Origin: Gammaproteobacteria bacterium
GTDB lineage: Bacteria; Pseudomonadota; Gammaproteobacteria; Steroidobacterales; GCA-2729495
Direction of reading: 5' to 3'
DNA length: 23,068 nucleotides
NCBI GenBank assembly: GCA_023150055.1
Contig: JAKLLP010000005.1
Span: 1-23,068 of the forward strand
Position 1 is the stretch's first letter. Each line of letters opens with the position of its first letter. This document shows, in pieces, positions 11,804-19,429 of the stretch. The notes beneath the pieces were generated by a model that saw nothing but the letters and a program-made list of their open reading frames with translations, ran no database searches and had not been told where the DNA came from. The translations under genes were made by a program, and so were the position numbers.

Positions 11804-14296
11804 TCAGCGCGCCGGACCCAGGTAGGACGCCAGTCGGAGCACGTCGGCGAACACGCCTGCGGCCGTAACCGCCGGACCAGCCCCGGGTCCCTGCACCACC
11901 AGCGGGTTGGCGCTGTAGCGACTGGATTCGAAGCGGACGACGTTATCGGTCAGGTTCATGTGTGCGAACGGATGATCGGCCGCGAGCGCCTCCAGCCGCA
12001 CTGTAGCGCCGCTGCTGCGATCCAGGCGCCCCACATAGCGCAGCACCCTGCCGCTGCTGCGGGCATCTTCCAACCGCTGCAGCATCGTGTCGTCGTGCCG
12101 GGACAGCTGCCGCAGAAACTCATCTATCGGCAATTCTCTGAGAGCGTCGGGCACCAGGCTTTCCACCTGTACGTCGGCCATCTCCAACCGCAGGCCCATC
12201 TCGCGTCCGAGGATGATCAGTTTGCGGGCAAAGTCCACTCCGGAAAGGTCATCGCGTGGATCCGGCTCCGTGTACCCCTTTTCACGAGCCTCCTGCACTA
12301 TTGCCGAGAACGGGCGCCGACCGTCGAACACGTTGAACAGATAGGCAAGCGTGCCCGACAGGATACCCTCGATGCTCACGATCTCATCACCCGTCTGGTT
12401 GAGGTCACGCAAGGTGCCGATGACGGGCAACGCCGCACCAACTGTCGTCTCGTACAGAAAGTAAACGTGATGTCTTCGGCTCTCGCTGAACAGCTGATCG
12501 TAGTCGGCCAGGGGGCCGCTGTGCGCCTTCTTGTTCGGAGTAACGACATGCATTCCGTTCCGGAACCAGTCGACATAGCGCTCGGCGACCCCGTCGCTGG
12601 CACTGCAATCGACGATGGCGCTGTGAGGCAGGTAATCCGATTTGACGTGTGCACTGAACCGGGCCCAGTCGAGCGGCTCTGCCTTGTCCTGTATCGCCTC
12701 CCGCCACCGCCCCAGATCCACGGCCCGGTCCGCCAGGTGCATCCGTGTCGAGGTCGCGATCCCTCTTACACGCAGGTCGAGGCCGAACTCCTTCCTCAGC
12801 CTTCCGGCCTGCGCGGCCATCTGGTCTAGCAATGTGCCGCCGACATTTCCCGGTCCGATGATGCCCAGGGAAACGGTCTTCGCGGACAGGTAGAAACCGG
12901 AGTGGACAGCCCGCAGTGCCCGGGTCGCCTCCTGCTTGTCGATAACCGCAGAGATGTTGCGCTCCGATGAGCCCTGGGCGATGGCCCTCACGTTGATCCC
13001 GGAATTGCCTAGCGTGCCGAAGAACTTGGCTGCGATGCCAGGCAGACCGGCCATACCGTCGCCCACCACCGCGATAATGCTGCAATTACGCTGTACATCG
13101 ACCCGCTGGATCTGCCCCTGCTGAAGCTCGAGTGCGAAGGCATCCCGCACGACCTGCTCGACCCGCACCGCCTGTTTCCCCGGCACCGCAAAACAAATGG
13201 AGTGCTCAGAGCTCGCCTGGGAAATCAGGATGACCGATATACCAGCGGCCCGAAGACTGCCGAACAAGCGGTCTGCCGTGCCAGGCACTCCGATCATCCC
13301 GGTTCCCTCCAGGTTCACCAGCGCCACATCATCGACCGAGGTAATCCCCTTGATCTGGTCGGCCGCGCTGCCCGCGTCCCGACCGATCCGCGACCCGGGT
13401 GCCGCGGGATTGAAGGTGTTCTTGATGTAAATCGGAATCGATCGGGAGACCGCGGGGGCCATGGTCTGGGGATGAATGACCTTGGCGCCAAAGTAGGCTA
13501 ACTCCATCGCTTCGTTGTAGGACAACTCGCTGATGATGGACGCTTCCGGCACCCGGTTCGGGTCGGCGCTCATGACACCATCGACATCCGTCCAGATCAC
13601 TATTTCGGAAGCATCGAGCAGTCCTCCAATGATCGAGGCGGAGAAGTCACTGCCATTCCGGCCGAGCGTCGTGTAGAGACCATTTTTCTCGGAAGCTATG
13701 AACCCCGTGACGACGGCGATGCCATTATCGATGTTCGCAAACTGCTCGGCGGCGCGCGCCTGCGACTCCGCCCACTGCACAGCGGGCCCCATCTCTCCGT
13801 GCTCGATCACGATCACCTGGCGGGCGTCGATCCAGCGCACCTGCCGCGAGGCGTCGCCACGCCGCATGGCGTCGAGGTAGGCCGCCAGGAGGCGCGATGA
13901 CCACAGTTCACCGTAGCCGGCGATAAGGTCGCGGCTCCGGTCGGCCGCCGAGCGCACCAGCGATATCGCCTGGAGGACATCCTCGGCGTCGGCGAGGTCT
14001 GACTCGAACGCCTCCAGCACCGGTTGGGCCATAACCCGATCGGCCAGGAGTGCCTGGACGGCAGCGCGATAGCGCTCGGCCAACGCTTCGAGTCCCGGCC
14101 TGATGCTGGCGCTGCTGCCTTCGGCAGCGCTGACCAGCGCCAGCAATGCGTCCGTCATCTTGGCCATGGCGGAGACCACCACGGCTTGCCGCCTGGCGGG
14201 GTTGGAGAGGAGGATCTCGGCGACACGACGGATGCACCCAGCATCCGCCATACTGGTCCCGCCGAACTTGTGCACCAGCCATCTTTCGGTTGACAT
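11804..14296 (-). CDS. thrA: Bifunctional aspartokinase/homoserine dehydrogenase
   Basis: An 830-residue fused enzyme catalysing the first and third steps of threonine synthesis: phosphorylation of aspartate and reduction of aspartate semialdehyde to homoserine. The kinase domain (about 1-290) opens with HKFGGTSMAD at 9-18 and has GRNGSDFSASI and IWTDVDGVMSADP. Two ACT regulatory domains follow (about 310-465), the usual site of threonine inhibition. The homoserine dehydrogenase domain begins near 475 with GIIGPGNVGGTLL and contains TPNKKAHSG, EGILSGTLAYLF and DPRDDLSGVDFARKL. The start is set at 14296 rather than the frame's 14419 because the protein then begins MSTERWLVHKFGG as in the family. 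The ribosome site (GGGAAAA) is modest. No threonine-rich leader peptide or attenuator was found in the 191 bases upstream. Confidence 0.96.
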   Translation of the reverse strand: MSTERWLVHKFGGTSMADAGCIRRVAEILLSNPARRQAVVVSAMAKMTDALLALVSAAEGSSASIRPGLEALAERYRAAVQALLADRVMAQPVLEAFESDLADAEDVLQAISLVRSAADRSRDLIAGYGELWSSRLLAAYLDAMRRGDASRQVRWIDARQVIVIEHGEMGPAVQWAESQARAAEQFANIDNGIAVVTGFIASEKNGLYTTLGRNGSDFSASIIGGLLDASEIVIWTDVDGVMSADPNRVPEASIISELSYNEAMELAYFGAKVIHPQTMAPAVSRSIPIYIKNTFNPAAPGSRIGRDAGSAADQIKGITSVDDVALVNLEGTGMIGVPGTADRLFGSLRAAGISVILISQASSEHSICFAVPGKQAVRVEQVVRDAFALELQQGQIQRVDVQRNCSIIAVVGDGMAGLPGIAAKFFGTLGNSGINVRAIAQGSSERNISAVIDKQEATRALRAVHSGFYLSAKTVSLGIIGPGNVGGTLLDQMAAQAGRLRKEFGLDLRVRGIATSTRMHLADRAVDLGRWREAIQDKAEPLDWARFSAHVKSDYLPHSAIVDCSASDGVAERYVDWFRNGMHVVTPNKKAHSGPLADYDQLFSESRRHHVYFLYETTVGAALPVIGTLRDLNQTGDEIVSIEGILSGTLAYLFNVFDGRRPFSAIVQEAREKGYTEPDPRDDLSGVDFARKLIILGREMGLRLEMADVQVESLVPDALRELPIDEFLRQLSRHDDTMLQRLEDARSSGRVLRYVGRLDRSSGATVRLEALAADHPFAHMNLTDNVVRFESSRYSANPLVVQGPGAGPAVTAAGVFADVLRLASYLGPAR

Positions 14297-14487
14297 CGGA
14301 TTTTCCCGTTGCGGGCACGGCGCCCCGGTCATCGCTCGATTTGCAGATCCGGGTGCCACGCTCTCGAAAAGCGCGTAATAATAACTGTATCGGACACGGC
14401 TTAGCAGCCTGACCGTCACCCTGGCAGGGGAAATCCTGACAGACTGGCGACGCCCGGTTCCGCCGGCCCAGAGACAAGAAGAAATCC

Positions 14488-15426
14488 ATGCCGAAAATCT
14501 TCGTAGCGACCGCCGACCAGGCTCAGGACCGACAGGACCTCGACAAGTCGATTGTCCATGCCGTAGACCGCGGCTTTTTTGCCTGGGGCTTGCCGCCAGA
14601 GGACGGCCACGTGGAGAACTGGTTTCGCATGGCCAAGGGCGATTACGTTCTCATCGGCTACAAGGGAGCCTACCGTCACTACGGCAAAGTGCTGGGGCGC
14701 TACCAGAATGAGAAGGCCGCCCGCGCGATATGGGGCGAAGACGTTGCCGGCGAGGAGCTGCGGCAATACATGTTCTTCCTGAGCGAACCAATTCCGATTG
14801 GCCAGCCCTACGACGCTCTTGCTGATTACCTCCCGACCGATTTCGCTCCATTCGAGCGTATCGAGGATTTTGTCCATGAGCGGATCACCGCTGAATTTGG
14901 CTCCACCGAGAGATTCATACGCAAACGGCTGCTGAACAGCTCCGCTGGCGGGCCGATGCTCGACATCAGCGGCATGATACAGATTTCCGAGCGTGAACTT
15001 GCTCGCCTGCAGACGTTCGACCCGGATAACAGCAAGGCAGGCCGTAACCAGGTGATCGAGAACATCCTGCGTCGCCGTGGCCATCCGGCGTTTCGCCAGC
15101 AACTCCTCGCCGCCTACGAAGGGCGATGCGCCATCACCAATTTCAACGCGATCGAAGCGCTCGAGGCTGCCTACATCATCCCGTATAGGGGCAAGTTCAC
15201 CCACCACCCCTCCAACGGTTTACTGCTGCGCTCCGATTTGCACACGTTGTTCGACCTCGGCAAGCTTGCCATCGACACACGCAGCATGACGGTCATCCTA
15301 CCCGACGATCTCATCGGCACCAGTTACAAGATCCTGCACGGCCGCCCCCTTCGCTATCCAACCAACGATGAACAGCGGCCAAGCACCGAAGCTCTCGACC
15401 TGCACCGGCGACTGGCGGGCCTGTAA
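14488..15426 (+). CDS. PUA-like plus HNH protein, catalytic His replaced
   Basis: A 312-residue two-domain protein. Residues 1-100 resemble a PUA/EVE-like module (ENWFRMAKGDYVLIGY, GKVLGRY, IWGEDVAGEELRQYMFFL), the type of fold that reads modified bases in modification-dependent restriction enzymes. Residues about 190-275 are an HNH_2-type domain: RRGHPAFRQQLLAAYEGRCA, then EAAYIIPY, HHPSNGLLLRSDLHTLFDLG. The family normally has EAAHIIPY, whose His is the general base. Here residue 229 is Tyr (TAC at 15172-15174), while N243 and H252 remain. A single C-to-T change separates this from the normal His codon. It is therefore a restriction-like protein that may have lost cleavage, or a binding-only protein. 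The start has AAGAAG about six bases upstream. It is divergent from thrA and no methylase is adjacent. Confidence 0.8.
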   Translation: MPKIFVATADQAQDRQDLDKSIVHAVDRGFFAWGLPPEDGHVENWFRMAKGDYVLIGYKGAYRHYGKVLGRYQNEKAARAIWGEDVAGEELRQYMFFLSEPIPIGQPYDALADYLPTDFAPFERIEDFVHERITAEFGSTERFIRKRLLNSSAGGPMLDISGMIQISERELARLQTFDPDNSKAGRNQVIENILRRRGHPAFRQQLLAAYEGRCAITNFNAIEALEAAYIIPYRGKFTHHPSNGLLLRSDLHTLFDLGKLAIDTRSMTVILPDDLIGTSYKILHGRPLRYPTNDEQRPSTEALDLHRRLAGL

Positions 15427-15492
15427 TCAATGGGCATCGCCACAAGAACAAGAAATAATGTTATAAACACTCTCTATTGCACTGTTTCTTAA

Positions 15493-15498
15493 TATAAT
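15493..15498 (+). promoter_or_regulatory. Candidate -10 box in an AT-rich spacer
   Basis: A perfect TATAAT sits in an AT-rich stretch (about 15440-15515) between the HNH gene and the P-loop gene. No convincing -35 is found at a 16-18 base spacing. It would start transcription near 15505 and drive the P-loop, dehalogenase and methyltransferase genes. Confidence 0.35.
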
Positions 15499-15585
15499 TA
15501 ATTTTTCAAAGACACCCGCACCCGAGCTGGTTTCCTTACGTCAGCAGGCTTGTCTCCCAAGGTCGTCAACCCGAAAATTCCCATC

Positions 15586-16440
15586 ATGCTGATGACTCGC
15601 CAAGAATTTCTCGACTGGCCGCGTAAAGCCATCACGCTGCTCGGCATGTCAGGAGTCGGCAAGACCACTCTCGCGCACCGCTTGCCGACTGATCGCTGGT
15701 TTCATTATTCAGGCGACTATCGCATCGGAACGCGATACCTGTCCGAACACATCGTCGACAACTTCAAGCGTGAGGCCATCAAGGTTCCCTTTCTGCGCGA
15801 CCTGCTACGCAGCGACTCGATCTACATTCAGAGCAATATCACGGTTCATAACCTGGAGCCGATCTCGACCTTTCTCGGCAAGATTGGCCGGGGTGACTCC
15901 GGCGGACTGCAACTCGCCGAATTCAATCGCCGCCAGCGCCTGCACAGGGATGCGGAAGCATCGGCAATGAAGGATGTCGCCGATTTCATCATCAAGGCCA
16001 AGGAGATCTATGGTTACGATCACCTCATAAACGATGCGGGTGGCAGCATTTGCGAAATAGACGATCCCGACATGCTGCGGGTGCTGTCGGAGAATACGTT
16101 GATCCTGTATCTACGCGCCGGGCCCGAAATGGAAGACGAACTGATCCGGCGCGCAGTAGCGCACCCGAAGCCCCTCTACTACCGCGAAGATTTTCTGGAT
16201 GAGCGGCTGCGGGAGTATCTCCAGCTCGAAGGCCACGCCTCACCCGACGACATCTGTCCTGACAGGTTTGTACGCTGGATTTTTCCCGCCCTCGTGCGTC
16301 ATCGCCGCCCGCGTTATGAGCGTATCGCGACGCATTATGGCTATACCACGGACGCGACCGACATCGCCGGGCTGAGAGACGAAAAGGACTTCCTGGAACT
16401 CGTGGCAATCGCCATCGAACGTAAGCAAGCGCGCCACTGA
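15586..16440 (+). CDS. Conserved P-loop NTPase/kinase-like protein
   Basis: A 284-residue soluble protein with a clear Walker A motif, GMSGVGKTT at residues 20-28, right after EFLDWPRKAITLL. Further segments that look conserved are WFHYSGDYRIGTRYL, PFLRDLLRSDSIYIQSNITVHNL, STFLGK, YGYDHLINDAGGSICEIDD and TLILYLRAGPEMEDELIRRA. The motif near the N-terminus and the small-kinase-like layout resemble shikimate or gluconate kinase-type P-loop proteins, but I know no function and do not assign one. The start is uncertain: an in-frame TTG at 15550 and a second ATG at 15592 are alternatives, and none has a good Shine-Dalgarno. The dehalogenase gene begins 16 bases after its stop, so they are probably one operon. 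Confidence 0.72.
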   Translation: MLMTRQEFLDWPRKAITLLGMSGVGKTTLAHRLPTDRWFHYSGDYRIGTRYLSEHIVDNFKREAIKVPFLRDLLRSDSIYIQSNITVHNLEPISTFLGKIGRGDSGGLQLAEFNRRQRLHRDAEASAMKDVADFIIKAKEIYGYDHLINDAGGSICEIDDPDMLRVLSENTLILYLRAGPEMEDELIRRAVAHPKPLYYREDFLDERLREYLQLEGHASPDDICPDRFVRWIFPALVRHRRPRYERIATHYGYTTDATDIAGLRDEKDFLELVAIAIERKQARH

Positions 16441-16456
16441 GCCACCCCGGAAGCGG

Positions 16457-17320
16457 ATGGCAGTCGTCAAGAAACGTATTCGGGTCTTTGACCGTGAGAT
16501 GGCCTTCGTCGAGGCCGGCGAAGGCGATCCCATCGTATTTCTTCATGGCAACCCGACGTCCAGTTACCTCTGGCGCGGAATCCTGCCGCAATTGGCTGGA
16601 CAGGCCCGATGTCTCGCCCCGGACCTCATGGGAATGGGCGATTCCGACCCACTGCCGGCGAACACCGAGTACCGCTTCACCGAGCATTACCGGCACCTGG
16701 AAGGCGCTCTCGACCGTCTTGGCATCACCGACGGTGTCACTCTCGTGCTGCACGACTGGGGCTCGGCGCTCGGCTTCCACTGGGCGGCCTCGCATCCCGA
16801 GCGGGTGCGCGGCATAGCCTACATGGAGGCGATCGTGCGGCCCCTCACCTGGAACGAATGGCCAGAGGCCAGCCGCGGGCTGTTCCAGGCGCTCAGATCG
16901 GCGAAGGGCGAGGAACTGATCCTGCAGCGCAACCTGTTCATAGAGAAGATTCTGCCGGGATCAGTCCTGCGTGAACTGAACCCCGAGGAAATGGACGAGT
17001 ATCGACGGCCGTTCAGCTCGGGCGCCGAGTCACGCCGGCCGATGCTGGCCTGGCCCCGGGAACTCCCCATAGATGGCACACCCGCAGATGTCGTCGGGAT
17101 CGTCACCGCTTATGCGAGTTTCATGGCAGCGAGCGCCGCGCCAAAGTTGTTCATCAACGCCGATCCTGGCGCGATCCTCACCGGCCCCGCTCGCGAATAC
17201 TGTCGCAGCTGGCCGAACCAGACGGAGGTGACCGTGCGAGGCAGTCACTTTGTGCAGGAGGACTCACCCCAGGAAATATCCGCGGCCCTGAGCGACTGGT
17301 ACGCAACATTGAAAAGCTGA
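16457..17320 (+). CDS. Haloalkane dehalogenase (HLD-II-like)
   Basis: A 287-residue alpha/beta-hydrolase that should hydrolyse carbon-halogen bonds of haloalkanes to alcohol, halide and a proton. All DhaA-type active-site residues are present: halide-binding N32 in HGNPTSSYLWR, nucleophile D100 and halide-binding W101 in LHDWGSALG, catalytic acid E124 in YMEAIVRPLTWNEWPE, and base H264 in RGSHFVQEDSP. Position of the acid after the sixth strand marks subfamily II. There is no signal peptide. GGAAG lies five bases before the ATG. It sits between the P-loop gene (16 bases) and the methyltransferase gene (6 bases). The natural substrate cannot be read from sequence. Confidence 0.92.
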   Translation: MAVVKKRIRVFDREMAFVEAGEGDPIVFLHGNPTSSYLWRGILPQLAGQARCLAPDLMGMGDSDPLPANTEYRFTEHYRHLEGALDRLGITDGVTLVLHDWGSALGFHWAASHPERVRGIAYMEAIVRPLTWNEWPEASRGLFQALRSAKGEELILQRNLFIEKILPGSVLRELNPEEMDEYRRPFSSGAESRRPMLAWPRELPIDGTPADVVGIVTAYASFMAASAAPKLFINADPGAILTGPAREYCRSWPNQTEVTVRGSHFVQEDSPQEISAALSDWYATLKS

Positions 17321-17326
17321 AAGCCC

Positions 17327-17938
17327 ATGGGAATCTACACTCGCCGTATTCTGCCGTGGCTGATCGACCGCGGGATGCGCAACAAGGCGCTGGCGAAGTA
17401 CCGGCCGAGGGTCCCTGCACATGCGTCGGGCCGTGTACTCGAGGTCGGCATTGGCGCCGGGCTGAACTTTTCCCACTACGGCCCGGACGTCGAGCATCTT
17501 TTCGGACTGGAGCCGTCCGATGCACTGCGGGCCACAGCGGCAGGCGCCGCGGAGGGCCTGCCGTTTCCCGTAACGCTGATCGGCTCTGGAGCGGAGGCGA
17601 TTCCGCTAGACGACCACAGCATCGATACCATCGTGAGTACCTGGACGATGTGCTCGATCCCGCAGCTAGAGCCCGCGTTGCAGGAGATGCGGCGCGTACT
17701 GAAGCCCGACGGTCGCTTGCTGTTCATGGAGCACGGACGCGCCCCCGATACCGAAGTCGCCCGGCTGCAGGACCGGCTCACTCCGGTTTTTCTCTGCCTT
17801 GCCGGCTGCAATCCTGGCCGGCCCATGGGACAGCTGATTACCGATGCCGGTTTCCGGTTCCACGAGATCCAGATGGACTATCTGGAAGGGCCGAGATTCA
17901 TCGCCTATCACTACATCGGTGACGCACGGCCTCGCTGA
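17327..17938 (+). CDS. METTL7-like class I SAM methyltransferase
   Basis: A 203-residue SAM-dependent methyltransferase. Motif I is VLEVGIGAGLNFSHY at about 40-54. STWTMCSIPQLEPALQEMRRVLKPDGRLLFMEHGRAPD gives motifs II-III. The pattern FMEH, a leucine-rich stretch, then LAGCNPGRPMGQLITDAGF and a final IAYHYIG closely follows the vertebrate METTL7/TMT1 family, whose human members methylate alkyl thiols. I infer this from memory of those sequences, and the bacterial homologue may act on another small molecule or lipid. It begins six bases after the dehalogenase stop, so the two are translationally close. The Shine-Dalgarno is weak. Phospholipid or quinone methyltransferases are alternatives. 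Confidence 0.8.
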   Translation: MGIYTRRILPWLIDRGMRNKALAKYRPRVPAHASGRVLEVGIGAGLNFSHYGPDVEHLFGLEPSDALRATAAGAAEGLPFPVTLIGSGAEAIPLDDHSIDTIVSTWTMCSIPQLEPALQEMRRVLKPDGRLLFMEHGRAPDTEVARLQDRLTPVFLCLAGCNPGRPMGQLITDAGFRFHEIQMDYLEGPRFIAYHYIGDARPR

Positions 17939-17956
17939 AACGTCCTGAATTCAGGC

Positions 17957-17985
17957 TTGGGACAAGCGGGTTCGTCCGCTAGACT
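17957..17985 (+). promoter_or_regulatory. Sigma-70-like promoter for the CoA-transferase gene
   Basis: TTGGGA (17957-17962), a 17-base spacer and TAGACT (17980-17985) form a plausible promoter about 90 bases before the CoA-transferase start. A perfect 12-base palindrome, CCTGAATTCAGG at 17944-17955, lies immediately upstream and could be an operator or a short hairpin after the methyltransferase gene. Confidence 0.42.
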
Positions 17986-18074
17986 GGGCTCTGAAACCGA
18001 GCGCAGACAGCAACCGGCGCCAGGATAATCAACACCACCCGGAAGCCCGCCAGGCCGGCCTCCCTCACGGATCA

Positions 18075-19289
18075 ATGCACATGAGCCAGAATCAGTCACC
18101 CCGCCCCCTGGACGGCTTCCGCGTGCTCGAGCTCGGGCAACTGCTGGCCGGCCCGTTCACCACCAGCATGCTCGGTTACTTCGGCGCAGAGGTCATCAAG
18201 ATCGAGCCACCGGGTAGCGGCGATCCGATCCGCACCTGGCGGGTCATGCAGGACGGTGTTTCGCTGTGGTGGCATAGCCTTGGCCGCAACAAAAAGTGCG
18301 TGACGGTCAACCTGCGCAGCCAGAAGGGTCGGGACATCGTGCGCCAGCTGGCGGCGACCGCCGACATACTGGTCGAGAACTTTCGGCCGGGAACCATGGA
18401 GAAGTGGGGGCTCGGACCGGAGGATCTACGCCGGGACCACCCGGAGCTGATCTACACCCGCATCTCCGGCTACGGCCAGAGCGGGCCCTACGCCTCCCGT
18501 CCTGGATTCGCATCGGTCTGTGAAGGGGTTGGCGGGTTCCGCTACGTCAACGGTTTTCCGGGCGAGCCCCCGGTGCGCCCGAATCTCAGCCTCGGCGACA
18601 CCCTGGCCGCGGTGCACTCCGTCATCGGCATCTTGCTGGCCTGCGTGCATCGTCTCAAGGGCCGCGGCAATAGCGGCCAGGTCATCGACACGGCGATTTA
18701 CGAGGCCGTATTCAACATGATGGAGGGTGTCATCCCCGAGTACTCCGGCGCCGGCATCATCCGTGAGCCGTCCGGTTCGACCCTGACGGGTATCGTTCCG
18801 ACCAATACCTATCGCTGCAGCGACGGCAAGTTCGTGATTATCGGCGGCAACGGCGATTCCATCTACAAGCGCCTGATGAATGCCATGGGACGCTCCGACC
18901 TTGCCGATGATCCGCGCATGGCGGATAACGCTGGACGCGTCAAGCATGAGCAGGAAATCGATGCGGCCATTGCCGCATGGACCAGCACGTTGAAGGCCTC
19001 AGACGTGCTGGCGACGCTCGACAGCGTCAACGTGCCTGCCGGCCCGATCTACAGTGTAGTCGACATGATGGAAGACGAGCATTTCCGGGCACGCGGACTT
19101 TTTGAACAGGTCGAAGTAAATGGAAAGACGCTGGAGATCCCGGCGATGATACCGTTTCTGAGCGACACGCCGGGCCGCACTGAGTGGCCAGGGCCGCAGA
19201 TCGGCGCGCACAACCACGAGGTCTTCGGCCGGCTGCTGGGCTATTCCGATGCTGAACTCGCGCAACTGCAGCAGGACGGTGTGATCTGA
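18075..19289 (+). CDS. Class III (CaiB/BaiF family) CoA-transferase
   Basis: A 404-residue family III CoA-transferase, which moves CoA between carboxylic acids by way of aspartyl-CoA thioester intermediates. Typical motifs are VLELGQLLAGPFTTSMLGYFGAEVIKIE near the N-terminus, WHSLGRNKKCVTVNL, ADILVENFRPGTMEKWGLG, and YTRISGYGQSGPYASRPG. The catalytic aspartate is D175 in NLSLGDTLAAVH. The C-terminal half has VNVPAGPIYSVVDMMEDEHFRARGLF. Formyl-, succinyl-, carnitine- and hydroxymethylglutarate-type substrates are all possible and sequence alone does not choose. The start at 18075 has a second ATG two codons later and no strong ribosome site. It has its own promoter candidate and is convergent with the RibK-HAD gene. 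Confidence 0.92.
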   Translation: MHMSQNQSPRPLDGFRVLELGQLLAGPFTTSMLGYFGAEVIKIEPPGSGDPIRTWRVMQDGVSLWWHSLGRNKKCVTVNLRSQKGRDIVRQLAATADILVENFRPGTMEKWGLGPEDLRRDHPELIYTRISGYGQSGPYASRPGFASVCEGVGGFRYVNGFPGEPPVRPNLSLGDTLAAVHSVIGILLACVHRLKGRGNSGQVIDTAIYEAVFNMMEGVIPEYSGAGIIREPSGSTLTGIVPTNTYRCSDGKFVIIGGNGDSIYKRLMNAMGRSDLADDPRMADNAGRVKHEQEIDAAIAAWTSTLKASDVLATLDSVNVPAGPIYSVVDMMEDEHFRARGLFEQVEVNGKTLEIPAMIPFLSDTPGRTEWPGPQIGAHNHEVFGRLLGYSDAELAQLQQDGVI

Positions 19290-19293
19290 ATCG

Positions 19294-19308
19294 GCACATT
19301 GCATGTGC
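19294..19308 (+). terminator. Weak hairpin after the CoA-transferase gene
   Basis: GCACAT, loop TGC, ATGTGC forms a six-base-pair hairpin four bases after the stop codon, in the convergent spacer before the RibK-HAD gene. Only a short T-containing tract follows, so an intrinsic terminator is possible but not secure. Confidence 0.25.
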
Positions 19309-19429
19309 GGTCCGTTCCTTGGCTGCTCGAGCGAAGGCAATACCGAGAGCCAGTGACTCGTGGGACCACATCGGACGGAATACGGGCGCGGCCGGAGGAC
19401 TGATGAACCGCCTCCGCTGCTTCGTCTGA

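Noticed and set aside
11774..12829. 351-codon plus-strand frame
   Set aside because: It lies antisense to thrA, has no recognisable domain and no ribosome site; high-GC shadow.
14297..14487. Threonine/isoleucine attenuator before thrA
   Set aside because: No Thr- or Ile-rich leader peptide and no terminator hairpin with a T-run were found.
14416..15207. 263-codon minus-strand frame
   Set aside because: Antisense to the HNH gene with no domain; the plus-strand protein has clear HNH features.
15430..15492. 20-residue open frame in the AT-rich spacer
   Set aside because: No ribosome site, no leader-peptide character and no associated hairpin.
16025..16795. 256-codon minus-strand frame
   Set aside because: Spans two plus-strand genes antisense and shows no family pattern.
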